64,000 bases of DNA from Xiphydria camelus. Its lineage: Eukaryota > Arthropoda > Insecta > Hymenoptera > Xiphydriidae. Under the pieces are notes generated by a model, which was given only the letters and a program-made list of their open reading frames with translations, was not told the origin of the DNA and ran no database searches. Positions 23,934 to 35,360 of this stretch are shown one piece after another. The DNA lies in NCBI GenBank assembly GCA_963678675.1, contig OY783192.1:31031250-31095249 (forward strand), written 5' to 3'. The position numbers were made by a program, and so were the translations under genes. Position 1 is the stretch's first letter. Each line of letters starts with the position of its first letter.

Positions 23934-23942
23934 TTTATATAG
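23934..23942 (-). promoter_or_regulatory. TATA box of gene B
   Basis: CTATATAAA on the minus strand, about 88-96 nt upstream of the ATG. A strong match to the consensus, so initiation is expected about 30 nt downstream. Confidence 0.6.
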
Positions 23943-24242
23943 CGATGTCACACTTCCCGACGATTTATTACTTTTGATTAAACTGCATGATGATTCGATC
24001 AAACTCGCGGGAAGACCGTGGTGGATCGTTTCACATGAGATGAGCATCGGTTCGATAATCATAGCTGCATCATAGATATCTTCACGTATTGACACATGAA
24101 TGACCGTACAGCGAATGTATCATTCTTATAGCAAAGTAGATGTATAAAATCTGTACTTGTGAAATTGGCGCCATATGTAGTCGCTAATCCTCCATATTAT
24201 AAACCAAACGAATTGCAAATTAGATATCGGGAAATAATCGTA

Positions 24243-24524
24243 CACTGAAAGAAATAATTACTAGTTTCAAAGAAATATTTCGAAAGCAAGAATATATGAT
24301 CTTAAAAATTTTTAAGAATACAGATTCTTGGTCGAAGGACATACATTTTTAATTCAAGTATACCTTCGTTGGGATAAGTTCTTTCTGCGTGAAAAAAAAA
24401 ACAATTACTCGAGCCTATCAAATATTTTCTAGCGCAAAGAAAACCATAACTTGATTCTGGAATTATATCATGTTTTTCATGAAAGAACAAATTTTTTTGG
24501 AACTAGTGATTATTTCTCTCAGTG
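24243..24524. mobile_element. MITE family C, copy 1, next to gene E
   Basis: Ends CACTGAAAGAAATAATTACT and AGTGATTATTTCTCTCAGTG, preceded by TA. The interior has inverted arms (TTAAAAATTTTTAAGAATAC, TAATTCAAGTATACC). It lies about 30 bp beyond the poly(A) signal of gene E. An inverted copy is at 56634-56924 and a half copy at 4998-5121. Confidence 0.7.
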
Positions 24525-24554
24525 CAGAGGGGAAATTTCTCGGCGAAGTGCATC

Positions 24555-24560
24555 TTTATT
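24555..24560 (-). promoter_or_regulatory. Poly(A) signal of gene E
   Basis: AATAAA on the minus strand, 41 nt after the stop codon at 24601-24603. Confidence 0.6.
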
Positions 24561-24600
24561 GAATCAACTCTCATCTGCCAGTCGGTGTTGTAGAACTTCA

Positions 24601-26846
24601 TTACGCTCCGAAGATTCCCTTCACTGTATTGCCCACCCCATCGATGACACCTTGAAGGGTGTGCCTGATGTTCAGACTTCCAGTGTCTCCCAACAAAGGA
24701 TACGTCAAAATCTCTGCCATCCTGCCCACCATTCCTCCGATAATGGTCGAAGAGGATATCTCTGCGCCGAATGTAACACCGGCGACCGCTCCCGTAACCC
24801 CGCCTATCATCACATTCGAGACGTCATCGACAAACCTCGATCTCATGTCCCTTCTTCCACTGCTAATCGAATCTATCCCTTTATTGACCTCCGTGTAAAA
24901 ATTTACCCCAACGTGGTACGTAGCGGTACGATCGGTATCGTTCAGAGCAACCGGAAGCAATCGCCGTAGGGCCTGGTTCATCTTTCCGGCTGTACGACGA
25001 TACTCGTTAATCGTCGCGACGATCTTATCGTCCGCATTGCGTGAAGCATTCTCGTCCATCTGCAGAACCGGTAACAATTTCTGTAAATGATTCTCATCTA
25101 GCATCCTGCGAGCCATGAAGGAGAGATTCACGAAGAGATCGTCATTGAAGAACGCCATTTGAAGAGTCAAATCCTCCTTCATGAGGCTCGACTCGATGAT
25201 CAACAGCCCCTCTAATACATTCTTCCAACAGAGAGTCAGTTCACCCCTATGATCTTCGGGATCGTCAGCCTCGCATTTTCGAAATCTATTGATGATTGAT
25301 CGCCCGAAAACGCTTATCATGTGCCTCAAACGATTTTCCAACTTAACTTCGCGCCAAGTACTCATCAAATCTTTAACCCACTTAAATTGAGGCTGATCCA
25401 CCTGGTCCAAAACTTTATTCAGTAGTGAGTTTACGAAAACCTCGTTGATCGGTCTCAATTTAATGTACGAGTAGAGTAAAGATTGCATGTGAAGTCTGTT
25501 GAACTTCGCCTTTTGCTCCGCAATGTTCCTTATCTCTTGCTGTCGATTAACCGGAAGATTCTCGACATTTCGCAAACCTATCGTATCGATTTCTACCCTC
25601 TGTAAGCTCCCCATGCAACGCGCTACTTCTTCAGTGCGATATAACTCCTCGAAGGTTCGTGGCTTTAGGTCGTACTCAACTCTCAGAGTGTCTTGACATT
25701 CGAGGACGCACAGGTTCAAAGTGAATATTTGATCCTGGTCCGGAGCTATGACCAAGAACTTCGAATCGAGAACTTCCTTAATCAATGTTACCAAATTAGC
25801 TAGAGAAACATCAACTGACACATCCGACGCAAATGTGAATTCGAGGCTCTGTCCGTGCTTTTGCAGGAAAGTTTCGAGGACCAGTAAATTGCCCATGTAG
25901 CTTCTCAGACACTCGTCCCAATTATGCGATGAAATTAATTCCTCCAGGGGCTTAGATGGTTCACAAATACCTCGCAGTCCCTCGCTTCGCAAATCGAAGA
26001 ACCACTTTCTTCTTTCAGTGTCGTTGACGACGCTCTTCCATATGTTGATCTTATTCCTTGCCCAATTGAAATCCGGATGAGCCAACGCATTGTGAATCTG
26101 TCCGTCTGTTAGTTCTTCTATCTTCTCCATGGCGGGTTTGACGCGCTCGCGATTCCCCAAGATCATCGAGATCCTCCACAAAGTTCTCGGTAGGTAAAGA
26201 AGCCACGCCATTTGAGAAATGGGGGTGGAAGTGGTCGCTAGAGTCTTCACACACCCTTTGGGACTTCTCGCGTAGCTCCACAGACCCTGACGAGTGATGT
26301 TAGTTTTGCGCAATTCCTTCATACACTTCATGTACGCAGGCTCCAGGTCGTACAATGCTTCCAAGTATAATTCTTCTTGTTTATTGATGTCGTTCGGTAA
26401 CTGATTATCTGCCTTTACTGCAAGCAATCGTTGGAAACTCTCTGAATTGATTATATCGGCTCTACCTTCACGGCCGAAGACGGCACAAAGCATGTCGTCG
26501 ATTTTTTCAGGCAATCGTGACGTGTCAACGTCATCGAGACACTCTTCTCGATTTCCCTTGACGTTAGTATAGTAGGATTCTAAGAAATCCACTGTTCCGT
26601 TGGATGAAACATTCTCAGGTCTTCGGATAGTCTCTGTACCGCCAGATCGACGACTATCGTCTAAGAGTGGAGCTAGTAAGTTCGAAGCGATATCCTGCAG
26701 GTCTTCGACGTAAGGTCTTAGCAGCGGATTATTTTCGGAAATTGCCAGGTTTCGCAGAACGTCTCGCAAATCGTTCGAAACGTCATTAGTGGGGTGAGAA
26801 TGTAGGGGTCGCACTGCAAACGTTGAACGCGGTAAAGCGAAGCTCC
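24601..26846 (-). CDS. Gene E: large duplicated-module protein, single main exon
   Basis: The open exon is 26846-24601, starting at acceptor TTCTTTTCTAG in phase 1 and encoding SFALPRSTFA and a further 737 residues. There is no in-frame ATG near the 5' end. The 171 bp up to gene D's stop holds only an out-of-frame ATG, so the first coding exon lies elsewhere. The leader exon of gene D (30824-30785, phase 1) would fit and give about 761 aa. Numbering from residue 1 at 26814: N-terminal polar region 1-140; module 1 about 160-350 (C164, SQMAWLLYLP, FNWARN at 249-254, ECL..YMGNLLVLE); module 2 about 400-575 (FKWVKD at 477-482, LCW..VLEGLLIIE); C-terminal hydrophobic Gly-rich block 665-737 with STIIGGMVGR and YPLLGD. 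The same modules occur in gene D. All-helical by composition. Family and function not recognised; export is inferred only through the shared leader. Confidence 0.78.
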
Positions 26847-26917
26847 CTAGAAAAGAATGTTAAACCCATTTAAGAATGAATCGCTTTCCTAAGTATAAAG
26901 GAGCGAATGAGGAGAAT

Positions 26918-26923
26918 TTTATT
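26918..26923 (-). promoter_or_regulatory. Poly(A) signal of gene D
   Basis: AATAAA on the minus strand, 95 nt after gene D's stop and 72 nt before gene E's splice acceptor. It implies that D transcripts can end before E. Confidence 0.5.
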
Positions 26924-27017
26924 TGAAGAAGACAATGATAATCAAGGTTTATATTTTTGTGGGAAATATGGTAAGCACGATGCAATCGACTTTGAGAAAT
27001 CTTGATTGCCAACGGCG

Positions 27018-30000
27018 TTATATGGACAGGAGGTTTTTAATATTCGTAATCGCAGTATCCGCCGCACCCTGAACACCCCCCCTGATCGCCCTGCCAGCGA
27101 CATCCCCTACGATCGGATACACAAAGATATCCGTCACTCTTCCGAGTATCCCGGCAATTATAGTCTTTGCGTTCGCATCGGTATCAAATTGAATTCCCGT
27201 CGACGCGGTGATGAGAGATTGTAGCAGGGGGTTCTTCAAGACATCTATTAGCCGCCCGCTTGTTTCTTGCACGTCGTCCCCTCCGTATCGACGAGATGGT
27301 CCCTCTCCTCTTCCATTGGTCTTCACTTTACGCGGTGCATCTTTCTTCATTGGTCTTTTAGGGGCCCGAATGATGTACCGTTTGGATGCACCGAAAATAC
27401 CATCGATACTTGATTCTTCTTGTTGCGATTGCCGATATAAATTGTTCCCATCCTCATCGGCACGTTCTAAACTCGACTTACGAATATCCGGTGCAATGAA
27501 TCGCGGTAAAGTATTCGCTTGAGAAATTGGAGCGACTCCGTCATCAGTTTTCAGTCGTCGCTGGAACTGATGAGGGACCATATCGTTGGAATCCACGTTT
27601 GTTGGTTCCTTGGATTGAATTGGCACAAGGTAATCATCATCGCGGTTGTCTGATGGAAGGGGCAGGGCTGTTGGAGCTTCGACTATTTCGCCCTCCGGGG
27701 CCAGCTGATTTTGAAATTGATCGGAATGCATTTCATCTGAAACTTTGGACGAGGGTTTAGATGTAAAAGGATTGATGAATCGAATGTAAGGTATTTCTTG
27801 AGAATGGACTGCACTCTCATCCAACAATGGATTCTTATTGCTTCGTCTCGACGGAATTGACTCAACGTCATGGTTCGTTGTCATCTCCAAGGCATCATCG
27901 TTCGACATCGGTGGACGAAACGTCGGGTAACAATCATCCACAGAAATATTGGGAACTGCAGCATACACCGCTTGTTCCTCTTCAAGTCGTATTTGGGGAA
28001 TGTATTCATCTTCATCCAGTATTTCTAATTCCGACTCGTCATCGCCGGACGTGGGCGAATGAAGTTCGGGATAAGAATCTTCGGTGGAAGACGTAGGAAT
28101 CTCAGTTGGCATCATTGGTTCCTCTAAATGATTTAATTCGGAATCGTCAGAAGTCTCGAAATTAGTCACTACCGGCGATTCCGCTTCGTAACGATGAGTT
28201 TGAGACCTTCTTCCTGCCTCTTCCAGAATATTACTCCCCGCTTCATCAGCTTGCAAAGGGATATCAGTACCGAACAACTCCTCCGCAGTAACTTCGATGA
28301 CTTTCTTCGCCAGATTCTCGTAGTCGTGAGAATTCGCGGCCATAACACTACCGTCGACCTTGAGTTCATCCCCGAAGAGGCTCTTGCGGAAGCTCGTACT
28401 TTTCCTTCGAGTCGTTTGCGGATCGTCCTTAACCGACAGCTCTTCGTCGACCATATAAACCAAGTTCATCAGGAGAGGCTCGCCCATGAAGATCGTCTGC
28501 AGGGTCACTCCGCTCGTCGCGATAAGAGACTCGACGAGAACGATTTCGTTAACGACCGCCATCCAACAATCGTCGAGAGATCGCCCGGACTCCTCGATTT
28601 CTTCGGAAGCGTCGCAGGGTGACCAAGACGTCTCGTTGCCGACGGTGCGGAAGGTTTCTTCGAGTCTCGCATCAGCATCACTGATCATTTCCAACTCCCG
28701 CCACTTCTTCTCGAATCTCTTGGCCCACGAGAAATCTGGGAAGGTCATCTTCTTCGACACGGCGACGCGGTCGCGAATGATCGGCCGCAGGAACTTTACC
28801 TTCTCATAGTTCCTCAGCAACGATCGCACGAAAACCTCCTCGATCTTCTCCTGAAGCCGCGATACGTTCAGAGAGGTAAACTCTCTCGAAAGCGAAGGAT
28901 TTAACTCGACGAGCGACACCTCGAGGGACTCCACCCGTTCGATCACTTCGCGAACGCACTCCGACGCTTCCGACGAATTCATAACGTCGGTTACGCGAGT
29001 GTTAGCCTTGTCGACTCGTTCTCGAAGAGCGTTCAAACACCTCACCTTGTCGCGCCTCAACTGGTTGACCTTGGACCGCGCGATGGACAGTTCGTCCTTC
29101 TGTTCCAAAGTTTTCCGTGTCTCTTGAGTTTTTGTACTCTTCAGGGCGCTCTTCACGGCCGCCAAAAGCCGTTGGAACGTATCGCCGTCCTCGAAGAATT
29201 CGTGACTCAACGTTTTCCCATCTTCCCGCAACGTATCTTCAACGATCAACAGATTTCCAATGATGGTAGTCAGGCAATCCTTGGATCGTGATCCACGAAG
29301 GAGCTCACGGAGTTGAACGGACAATTGACACTGCTCTTCCAACCGCGGAGCCTCCCTCATCATTTTCTCCAAACGCTCGTCACTCTTCTCAGGCGTCTTC
29401 CTCCATTCCTCTGCTATATTTTTCGCCCACTGAAATTCCGGGCGATCCCAATTCTGCAACACTCCAGCTCTGGTCAGTATCTTGGCCAATTCGCTCATTC
29501 GTTGGTACACTTTCGTGGCTCTCTCCAGGAAGCGCAGCGTCTCGGGAAACGCCACCAACCAGACGACCTGCGAAAGTGCATCAGATTTAGCGACGAATTT
29601 CGACACGCATTGGGCGTGATAGTAGATAGCCTCAGTCTCGTCGAAAAGCTCGTTCGCCGTATCCAGACATCCTTGTATTTTGGGACGTATGTTTTCCAGC
29701 GTCTCTTCGAAGGCTTTCTGGTCGTTCTTGTCACTAGAGTCGATCGCTTCGACGTCAATGGCATCGACAAATCCCTTAACGATTTTCGAACCGAAATATT
29801 GGCAGAGCGAGTCAAGTAGGGCCAGGGCGGACGGGTTAAAATGTCCCATAGCCTTCGGCGGTCTTTCTATACATTTCTCCAGTAACGAATCGTCCTCCGG
29901 TTTGGCTATCAAGATTTCACGATCGTCTTCAGCGTCTGCGAGTGAATTATCGGGATCATCGGACGTTTGGTCCTCGTCCACTGCGGGAGATCTTTTTATT

Positions 30001-30824
30001 CTCTCTTTCGCTACGTGTCGATCGATCTCGAAAGACGGGACGGTCTTAGTACGACGATCGGGAATCGACTGCGACAGCGTAAAAAGTCCTAAAAAATAAA
30101 TATCCTCTCTCGTCAAGAATCCCTTGCCGCGGAATCCGGAAATGACGTCGAAGTTTTCGCACTGGGGAGTGACCTTATGAAAGGTGGATTCTACGCGTAA
30201 TTCTCATCGGCGATTGCGTTTAGGAATTTCTCTCTCGGCGAGTCTACAGAACAAAAAGTAACTCCCTAGATCGGATCTTCGTTCGCTCGATTTCTCCTTG
30301 TCGGTTGGGATCTTCTTCGTCAGCGATAATACGATCGAATGACGGATGGGAATTCTCGTGGAGTCGCATACACCGCGAAGTCGTTTGGTTGTGGGAATCA
30401 TTTAATTGCGTTTTCTCGGTGTTCCTCTTTCAATTACACTTCGATACGCGTACACGCACTCATCGTATGCCCCCCCCCCCCCCCCCCCCCCCTCGGATGG
30501 CAGTTATATTGCGGCGCGATCGGATCACGATTTACGATTTGAAGATAATAACGTTTCATTACCGCGTAACGAAGTTTAGAATCGATCAGGCGCAACGAAG
30601 TAAGGCGATTTCATCTCGCTCTTGCGTTTTACTATTTCGGTTATATTTTCCTCTTTTTTTTTTTAATTGTGGCAATAGAGTCTTTAAAAATATCACGTGG
30701 ATTGCGCGAGGGCAATGATCGGTGGCCAATGATCGCAATAATTCCGTGGCGAATTAATGATTCTGGTAAATTTGACAAACTCACCCAAAAGGAGAATCAA
30801 AGTAGTCGAAAGAGGCCGAACCAT
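27018..30824 (-). CDS. Gene D: large secreted duplicated-module protein, 1036 aa
   Basis: Exon 1 is 30824-30785 (MVRPLSTTLILLL, donor GGTGAGT, phase 1). Exon 2 is 30088-27018 (acceptor ATTTTTTAG). The leader continues over the junction as LLLGLFTLSQSIPD, a good signal peptide. RIKRS soon after (about residues 43-47) is a possible furin-type site. In precursor numbering: module 1 about 150-325 (C154, SQVVWLVAFP, FQWAKN 232-237, CL..IIGNLLIVE); module 2 about 390-565 (FSWAKR 466-471, DCW..VVNEIVLVE); an acidic, Ser/Pro-rich disordered insert about 565-910 that gene E lacks; a basic patch near 915-950; and a C-terminal hydrophobic block with TIIAGILGR and YPIVGD as in E. The start is chosen by ATG context (GCCATGG), donor and signal peptide. 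Intron 1 is 696 bp. Family not recognised; a secreted or matrix-associated role is inferred. Confidence 0.85.
30470..30492. repeat. Poly(C)/poly(G) run of 23 in gene D intron
   Basis: 23 consecutive C on the plus strand, so a G-run within the first intron of gene D. It could form G-rich structure in the transcript. Length is likely polymorphic and prone to sequencing error. Confidence 0.8.
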
Positions 30825-30862
30825 GGCTAAGATGAATTTGACCTGGAGGCAAACAGCTGGAA

Positions 30863-30871
30863 GTTTATAAC
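30863..30871 (-). promoter_or_regulatory. TATA box of gene D
   Basis: GTTATAAAC on the minus strand, about 39-47 nt upstream of the ATG. It implies a very short 5' UTR of roughly 10-15 nt if standard spacing holds. Confidence 0.5.
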
Positions 30872-32468
30872 ATATTCATGCCGAGACGATACGTACGTTG
30901 ACTAATCGTGATTTTAATGTGCTAGAACGAATGATAAAGATAACGAGTAACGCGTGCAGTCTGTGGCGGTGCATCGAGGTGAAATCTTGTAAAGGCTTCA
31001 CGGGACGATTTCCTGTTTGAATCGTTAATTTATTCGTCTCGTGAGCAAAGAGATGCGTATTGGGCAGTTTAATCAGTGATTTCGTCGAAGTCGGTCAGGA
31101 AGCATTCTTATCGGTGCCGTGATATTCTTTATGCAGAATGTTTGATGGAAAAGCATAGGGGTGTATTCTAGTGATTTCTTTTCCTTAATTGAGTTGAAGA
31201 CTTCTAGAAGGTTGGAATTTCGACTACCACATGATAATGCCACTAGAGTTCGATTTAAGAGATGACTCTAAGATGCACCTGTTTGGTTTGCCATCGAATG
31301 TTCGATACAATCACTTACGATGAGAGAAAAATATAGTAAATTTGTGACTAAATCGACGATTACGGGTGGGGAAATGCAGATCTAGTTACTTGGACTAATA
31401 ATTAGACTCGAATGGACTACAGCCTCTTTCCTCCAAATAACCGTTAATCGTTATAACCAAATTTATCAGTCAGAACAACTAATTCTGCATTCCCCATCCG
31501 TAAAAGCGCAATTTAATTATTGAATGTACTATTTTTTTCTCAGTGTATCATGTTGACACAGGAGAAATATCGACCTATGTCCAACTGAAGTAGAATTTAA
31601 ATGAGAAAACTTTAATTAATCACAATGGAGAAGGAAGAAATATTTTTAGAAACTCACCGTAGTTGATTGATGTAAATTCCAGAATAAAGAGTGAAATATC
31701 CATCGCTACTTTGGAACGAAAAGAAAAGAATCACTCACTTTTAACAGCTAACAAAAGCGAAGCCGATTTTATTTTAGCGTGTAATTCGCTTCTTATCTCA
31801 CACCCATGTATGGAGAACGTACTCCCGTTCTGTACACATTCTCAGTGACGAAATATCGTCGCTTCGATCCGATCGTTTCGAAAGGCGTGCGATATAAAAT
31901 CATATATAAAACTTTACAAACCAGGGACTCCCGTTTGAATAGCCTCGTCGCTTCAGCCGCAATTTCATCCTCGATGCAGAAAAGCCCGGGTTCGCGGAGT
32001 CGAATGCAATTTGCGATAGGGTGAATTTTTCTAATGCCCCGACCACGAACAGGTCGTTTCGCGTTATCGGTAATGTAATCACCGGGTAATTATCAGGGAT
32101 CATTGCATGTCCCGATACAACTACCTACCACCGCGCTATCGGTGATCTCGCGGGTAACACCACGTTAACGCGTCGGGAACTGGAATCCCCTTGCTTCGTT
32201 GCTTGCTGCCGCTGCAGCTTGCATCGAACGAACCGGCTAATTTTTTTCCCCGTTTGAGGAGAAGACGGACGTTGCCTCGAGCTTCCGCGAGAGACTCGAA
32301 GTGTATACCGCGCGGTACAAGAGAGAGAATGGGAGAATCTCGATAGATATGGGATCAAAATTATGCGAAATGGAAAGCCGGTTCGTTAAGTCGAGCTGCA
32401 ATTCTTTAGAGGAAAGGAAGAGGTGAAATGTTAGTTACTATCAGCTATGATTTGAAAAAAATAGCGTA
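30872..32468. other. Upstream of the cluster; one degenerate foldback
   Basis: 31330-31555 is a degenerate inverted repeat (CGGGTGGGGAAATGCAGAT versus CTGCATTCCCCATCCG; right end TTTCTCAGTGTA). The remainder shows no exon. I found no further signal-peptide exon for gene E here. Confidence 0.4.
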
Positions 32469-32691
32469 CACTGAAAAAAAATTGCTTCATTCAACCATCG
32501 GTGAGGTTGAATACGGCGAACCTGACGGTGTAATTGTTTCAAGTAGATATTCACTTATTTAAACTTCAAATTGGTTGCTTCAACTCTATTTAGTTTTCCT
32601 CGCACTATTATAGCATTGAAACAATTGCACCGTGAAGTTCGCCGTATTTAACTTAACCGATGGTTGAATGAAGCAGATCTTTCTTTCAGTG
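32469..32691. mobile_element. Palindromic MITE with CACTGAAAAAAA ends
   Basis: The arms CTTCATTCAACCATCGGT and ACCGATGGTTGAATGAAG are exact complements. Inner arms GGCGAAC/GTTCGCC and TGTTTCAA/TTGAAACA also pair. TA flanks both ends (467-468, 692-693). No ORF. Confidence 0.75.
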
Positions 32692-32693
32692 TA

Positions 32694-33707
32694 AGGATAA
32701 ATTCATTTAAAGATAATTAGTGGTCCATTGGGATGCTGCGCGCTAATTTTGCTACCACGTCTCGCTACTTCGCGAGGGCTGCTTTTTTACGCATGTGCTA
32801 AAATGAGAATAAAGAATCACGGGGAAATAACCGAGGAAATGTCGAAGGGATTCAGAGATCTCGGCAATGGTCAAACAGTCCTCCTTCGTATCGATGAGTG
32901 CACGGCAAAGTCGTGCTACCAAGGTGGTATTCTCTACGAGTTTGAAGTAACGATCGGTGCTTGCCGCGGCGCTAGCTCACGGCTTCAATTCTGTGAAAGG
33001 AACGGGTTCGCCGTTACCGACTATGTAGCTCGACTGATACAAGTCTGAAACGCGGGGAAGAGATGCAATGGGGTGCTCGCATTTTTCTATCTCTCAAAAT
33101 AGAGAGATATGCGGTAAAGCAGCGATTATTTAAATGAGTTAGAAATGCATCCGACGGTCTGTTCGAAAAAAAATAGAAATCCTCATTCGCCACACTTAGA
33201 AGCAATTTCAGGAATTATCATTTTTTATTTGCAATTTCCTCTTCACTTAGTCTACAGGTGATGCCTAAGGGAAACACTTTGAAACAAGAGTACTATCTAT
33301 TCTCAGAAACTCTACTTTTAAAATGCAAGTAGCATTTGCAGAGCACATCGAAAAATTGCACTGATATCGTTGCATTTTTTAACTTTTAACCAAAAGGACG
33401 ACGTGTTCACCAATGATAACGATTTCGCTTTCACATCAAAGTCTGTCACGGTGCTTCATTTCGCAGATTCTCTATCTTACAAATTCAAGAGTATTTACAT
33501 CTCGGTTATTCTGCGTTCGCTTTGAATATTCGAACCTTTCTTCGATCCTCGTCCATCGATCGAAGTCGGAAATCATGTTTCTGAAGAGCGCGAAGTAATT
33601 CTAGAATATCTTACGCACATAAATACGAGTATGTCGATCTCGAAGAGACACTTGAGAAAATTCAAGAGAACGATTTTGCATTTGTCATATTACAACTTTC
33701 GCTCTTA
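32694..33707. other. Unresolved 106-codon ORF and featureless sequence
   Basis: An ORF at 32728-33048(+) has fairly balanced composition (DECTAKSCYQGGILYEFEVT). It has no recognised domain, no clear splice partner and no promoter. It may be an exon fragment or chance. Nothing else was seen. Confidence 0.25.
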
Positions 33708-33711
33708 TTAA

Positions 33712-33933
33712 CCCCTTCAGACCTGATTTTTTTTTTCGCGGAGTAAATAAAATTGTTAATGATGTTTTAGCCTTTGAGGTATTATTATATTTTAACATAT
33801 TTTTGCAATCTTTATTTTTTTAATTTTCTTATATTTATGTGCAAACAGTACAAAGTTGTATTTTTGCGTAACACTTTTTAATAAAATAGCTAAAATCCAA
33901 TGTACATTCTCGTGTACACCAGGTCTGCAGGGA
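33712..33933. mobile_element. piggyBac-like MITE (family M), copy 1
   Basis: Flanked by TTAA on both sides (33708-33711, 33934-33937). Ends CCCCTTCAGACCTG and CAGGTCTGCAGGGA. The interior matches 48946-49166 almost throughout. TTAA duplication plus CCC-starting TIRs are hallmarks of piggyBac-type transposition; no transposase is present. Confidence 0.8.
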
Positions 33934-33937
33934 TTAA

Positions 33938-34591
33938 ATTCCGCATTCTTTTCGGCGTTCCCTCTTCATCCGGAAGCTACTATTAAACAATTCCCACGAC
34001 GTGTCTGTCAATTTAAAGCCTCGATCGACGACGGTGATCGCGTGCGCCAGTCGACTCCAAGTCCGCGATTGACACGACGAATCGGTCGAGCGGCTGCCCG
34101 TTACACAGCCACCCTTATCGGTCGTATCAAAATGTCTCGGCTCGAGATCCCACGCGCGCCGTGGTTTCAACAGGCACCCGTCAGACGTCGAGTTCCGATC
34201 GAATTGCTCTCGGTGCGCGGCACGGGTTAGCCCTGTCGCAAGAGATGCCGATTACCGCGGCTACCGCGGCTCGGCTGAGAGTCCAATAAGAGATCCGCGC
34301 TGGATCAATGCGATCCCGATCTCCGGCGCTCGAACTACCGCGGCTCGCGTACCGATCACGCACCGCTCGCTAATTGGTAATTGCGCGCAGGTATCTGCCG
34401 GCTGATTTAGAAGCCGGACTGTGTCTCGAGCTGGACGCGGTCATTCGGGACGACGCGTTCCTCCTTCGCGGCGATTGCGGGGCAACGGGGAGAACGGATG
34501 AAGGGAGAATCGGGGGGAAGGGAAGGAGTCGATGGAAGCTATCGCGGCGAACGTGGTTTCTTTATTTTATTTTTGGGGATGATGTATTGTA
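33938..34591. other. GC-rich gene-free block
   Basis: CpG-rich, with ORFs in opposing frames. No exon is supported. Confidence 0.4.
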
Positions 34592-35112
34592 TATTGAGAA
34601 AAATAATCCGGTTAATTTAACCAAAATCTTGGAAATCATAATCAAACAGTTTGGTGAAATGTGGTTCCTCCATCTATTTGATCAAACAGACCATTCACTG
34701 ATTAGAATAACTAGACATGTAGTTAGAATAACTAAATATTTGGTTCAATTTGCTAGTATTTTAATTATTTTTGGGGGATGATGTATATGGAGAAAAATAA
34801 TCTAATCGATCAAATTAAAATCCTAGAGATTACAACCAAACTGTTTGGTGAGATATGGATTCTCCATCACTGAGAAAAATAATCTGGTTAATTTAACCAA
34901 AATCTTGGAAATCATAATCAAACAGTTTGGTGAAATGTGGTTCCTCCATTTATTTGATTAAACTGATCATTTTCTGATTAGAATAACTAGACATGTAAGT
35001 AGTTAGAATAACTAAATATTTGGTTCAATTTGCTAGTATTTTGGTTAGAAAAGCTAAAATCGACTAACCAGACGTGTTTTGCCATTTTAACCAAGTTATT
35101 TTTATCAGTATA
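34592..35112. mobile_element. MITE family E with internal partial duplications
   Basis: Built of ATAATC.GGTTAATTTAACC, CAAACAGTTTGGTGAAATG and TTAGAATAACTAGACATGTA words, first at 34592-34767, partly again at 34773-34865, and again at 34868-35112. It ends TTATTTTTATCAGTATA. Single copies of the same family occur at 38854, 48755, 52408, 55150 and 55975. Confidence 0.6.
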
Positions 35113-35360
35113 CTAGTGTGTGGATCGTTGGAGGGAAAAAGAAGGGAATAGGATTAAATGAATAAACAGCAATAAATGGGAGTCATCTAAAAATTTTCAT
35201 TCTACTACATGTTTCCTTATAAACGCATAGACATGGTAGAAAATTCGTTTTCAAGCATGTTATCAGGGTGATAAGAGTGTATTGACGAGCGGACTAGGTA
35301 GAGGGACGACTGGCAGTCTTGTCGTTAATCAGTTCACTTAGAACGAGATTCCTCATGTGC

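Noticed and set aside
24451..24969. 172-codon plus-strand ORF opposite gene E
   Set aside because: Spans a MITE end and the antisense of gene E; shadow.
26815..27017. A private first exon for gene E in the D-E gap
   Set aside because: The only ATG (minus strand, just before the acceptor) is out of frame with E and has no donor.
29313..29819. 168-codon plus-strand ORF opposite gene D
   Set aside because: Mirror of the gene D coding exon; low-complexity shadow.
34592..35112. Regularly spaced repeats, considered as a CRISPR-like array
   Set aside because: Units are MITE duplications of unequal length with no constant spacers, in a eukaryotic context.
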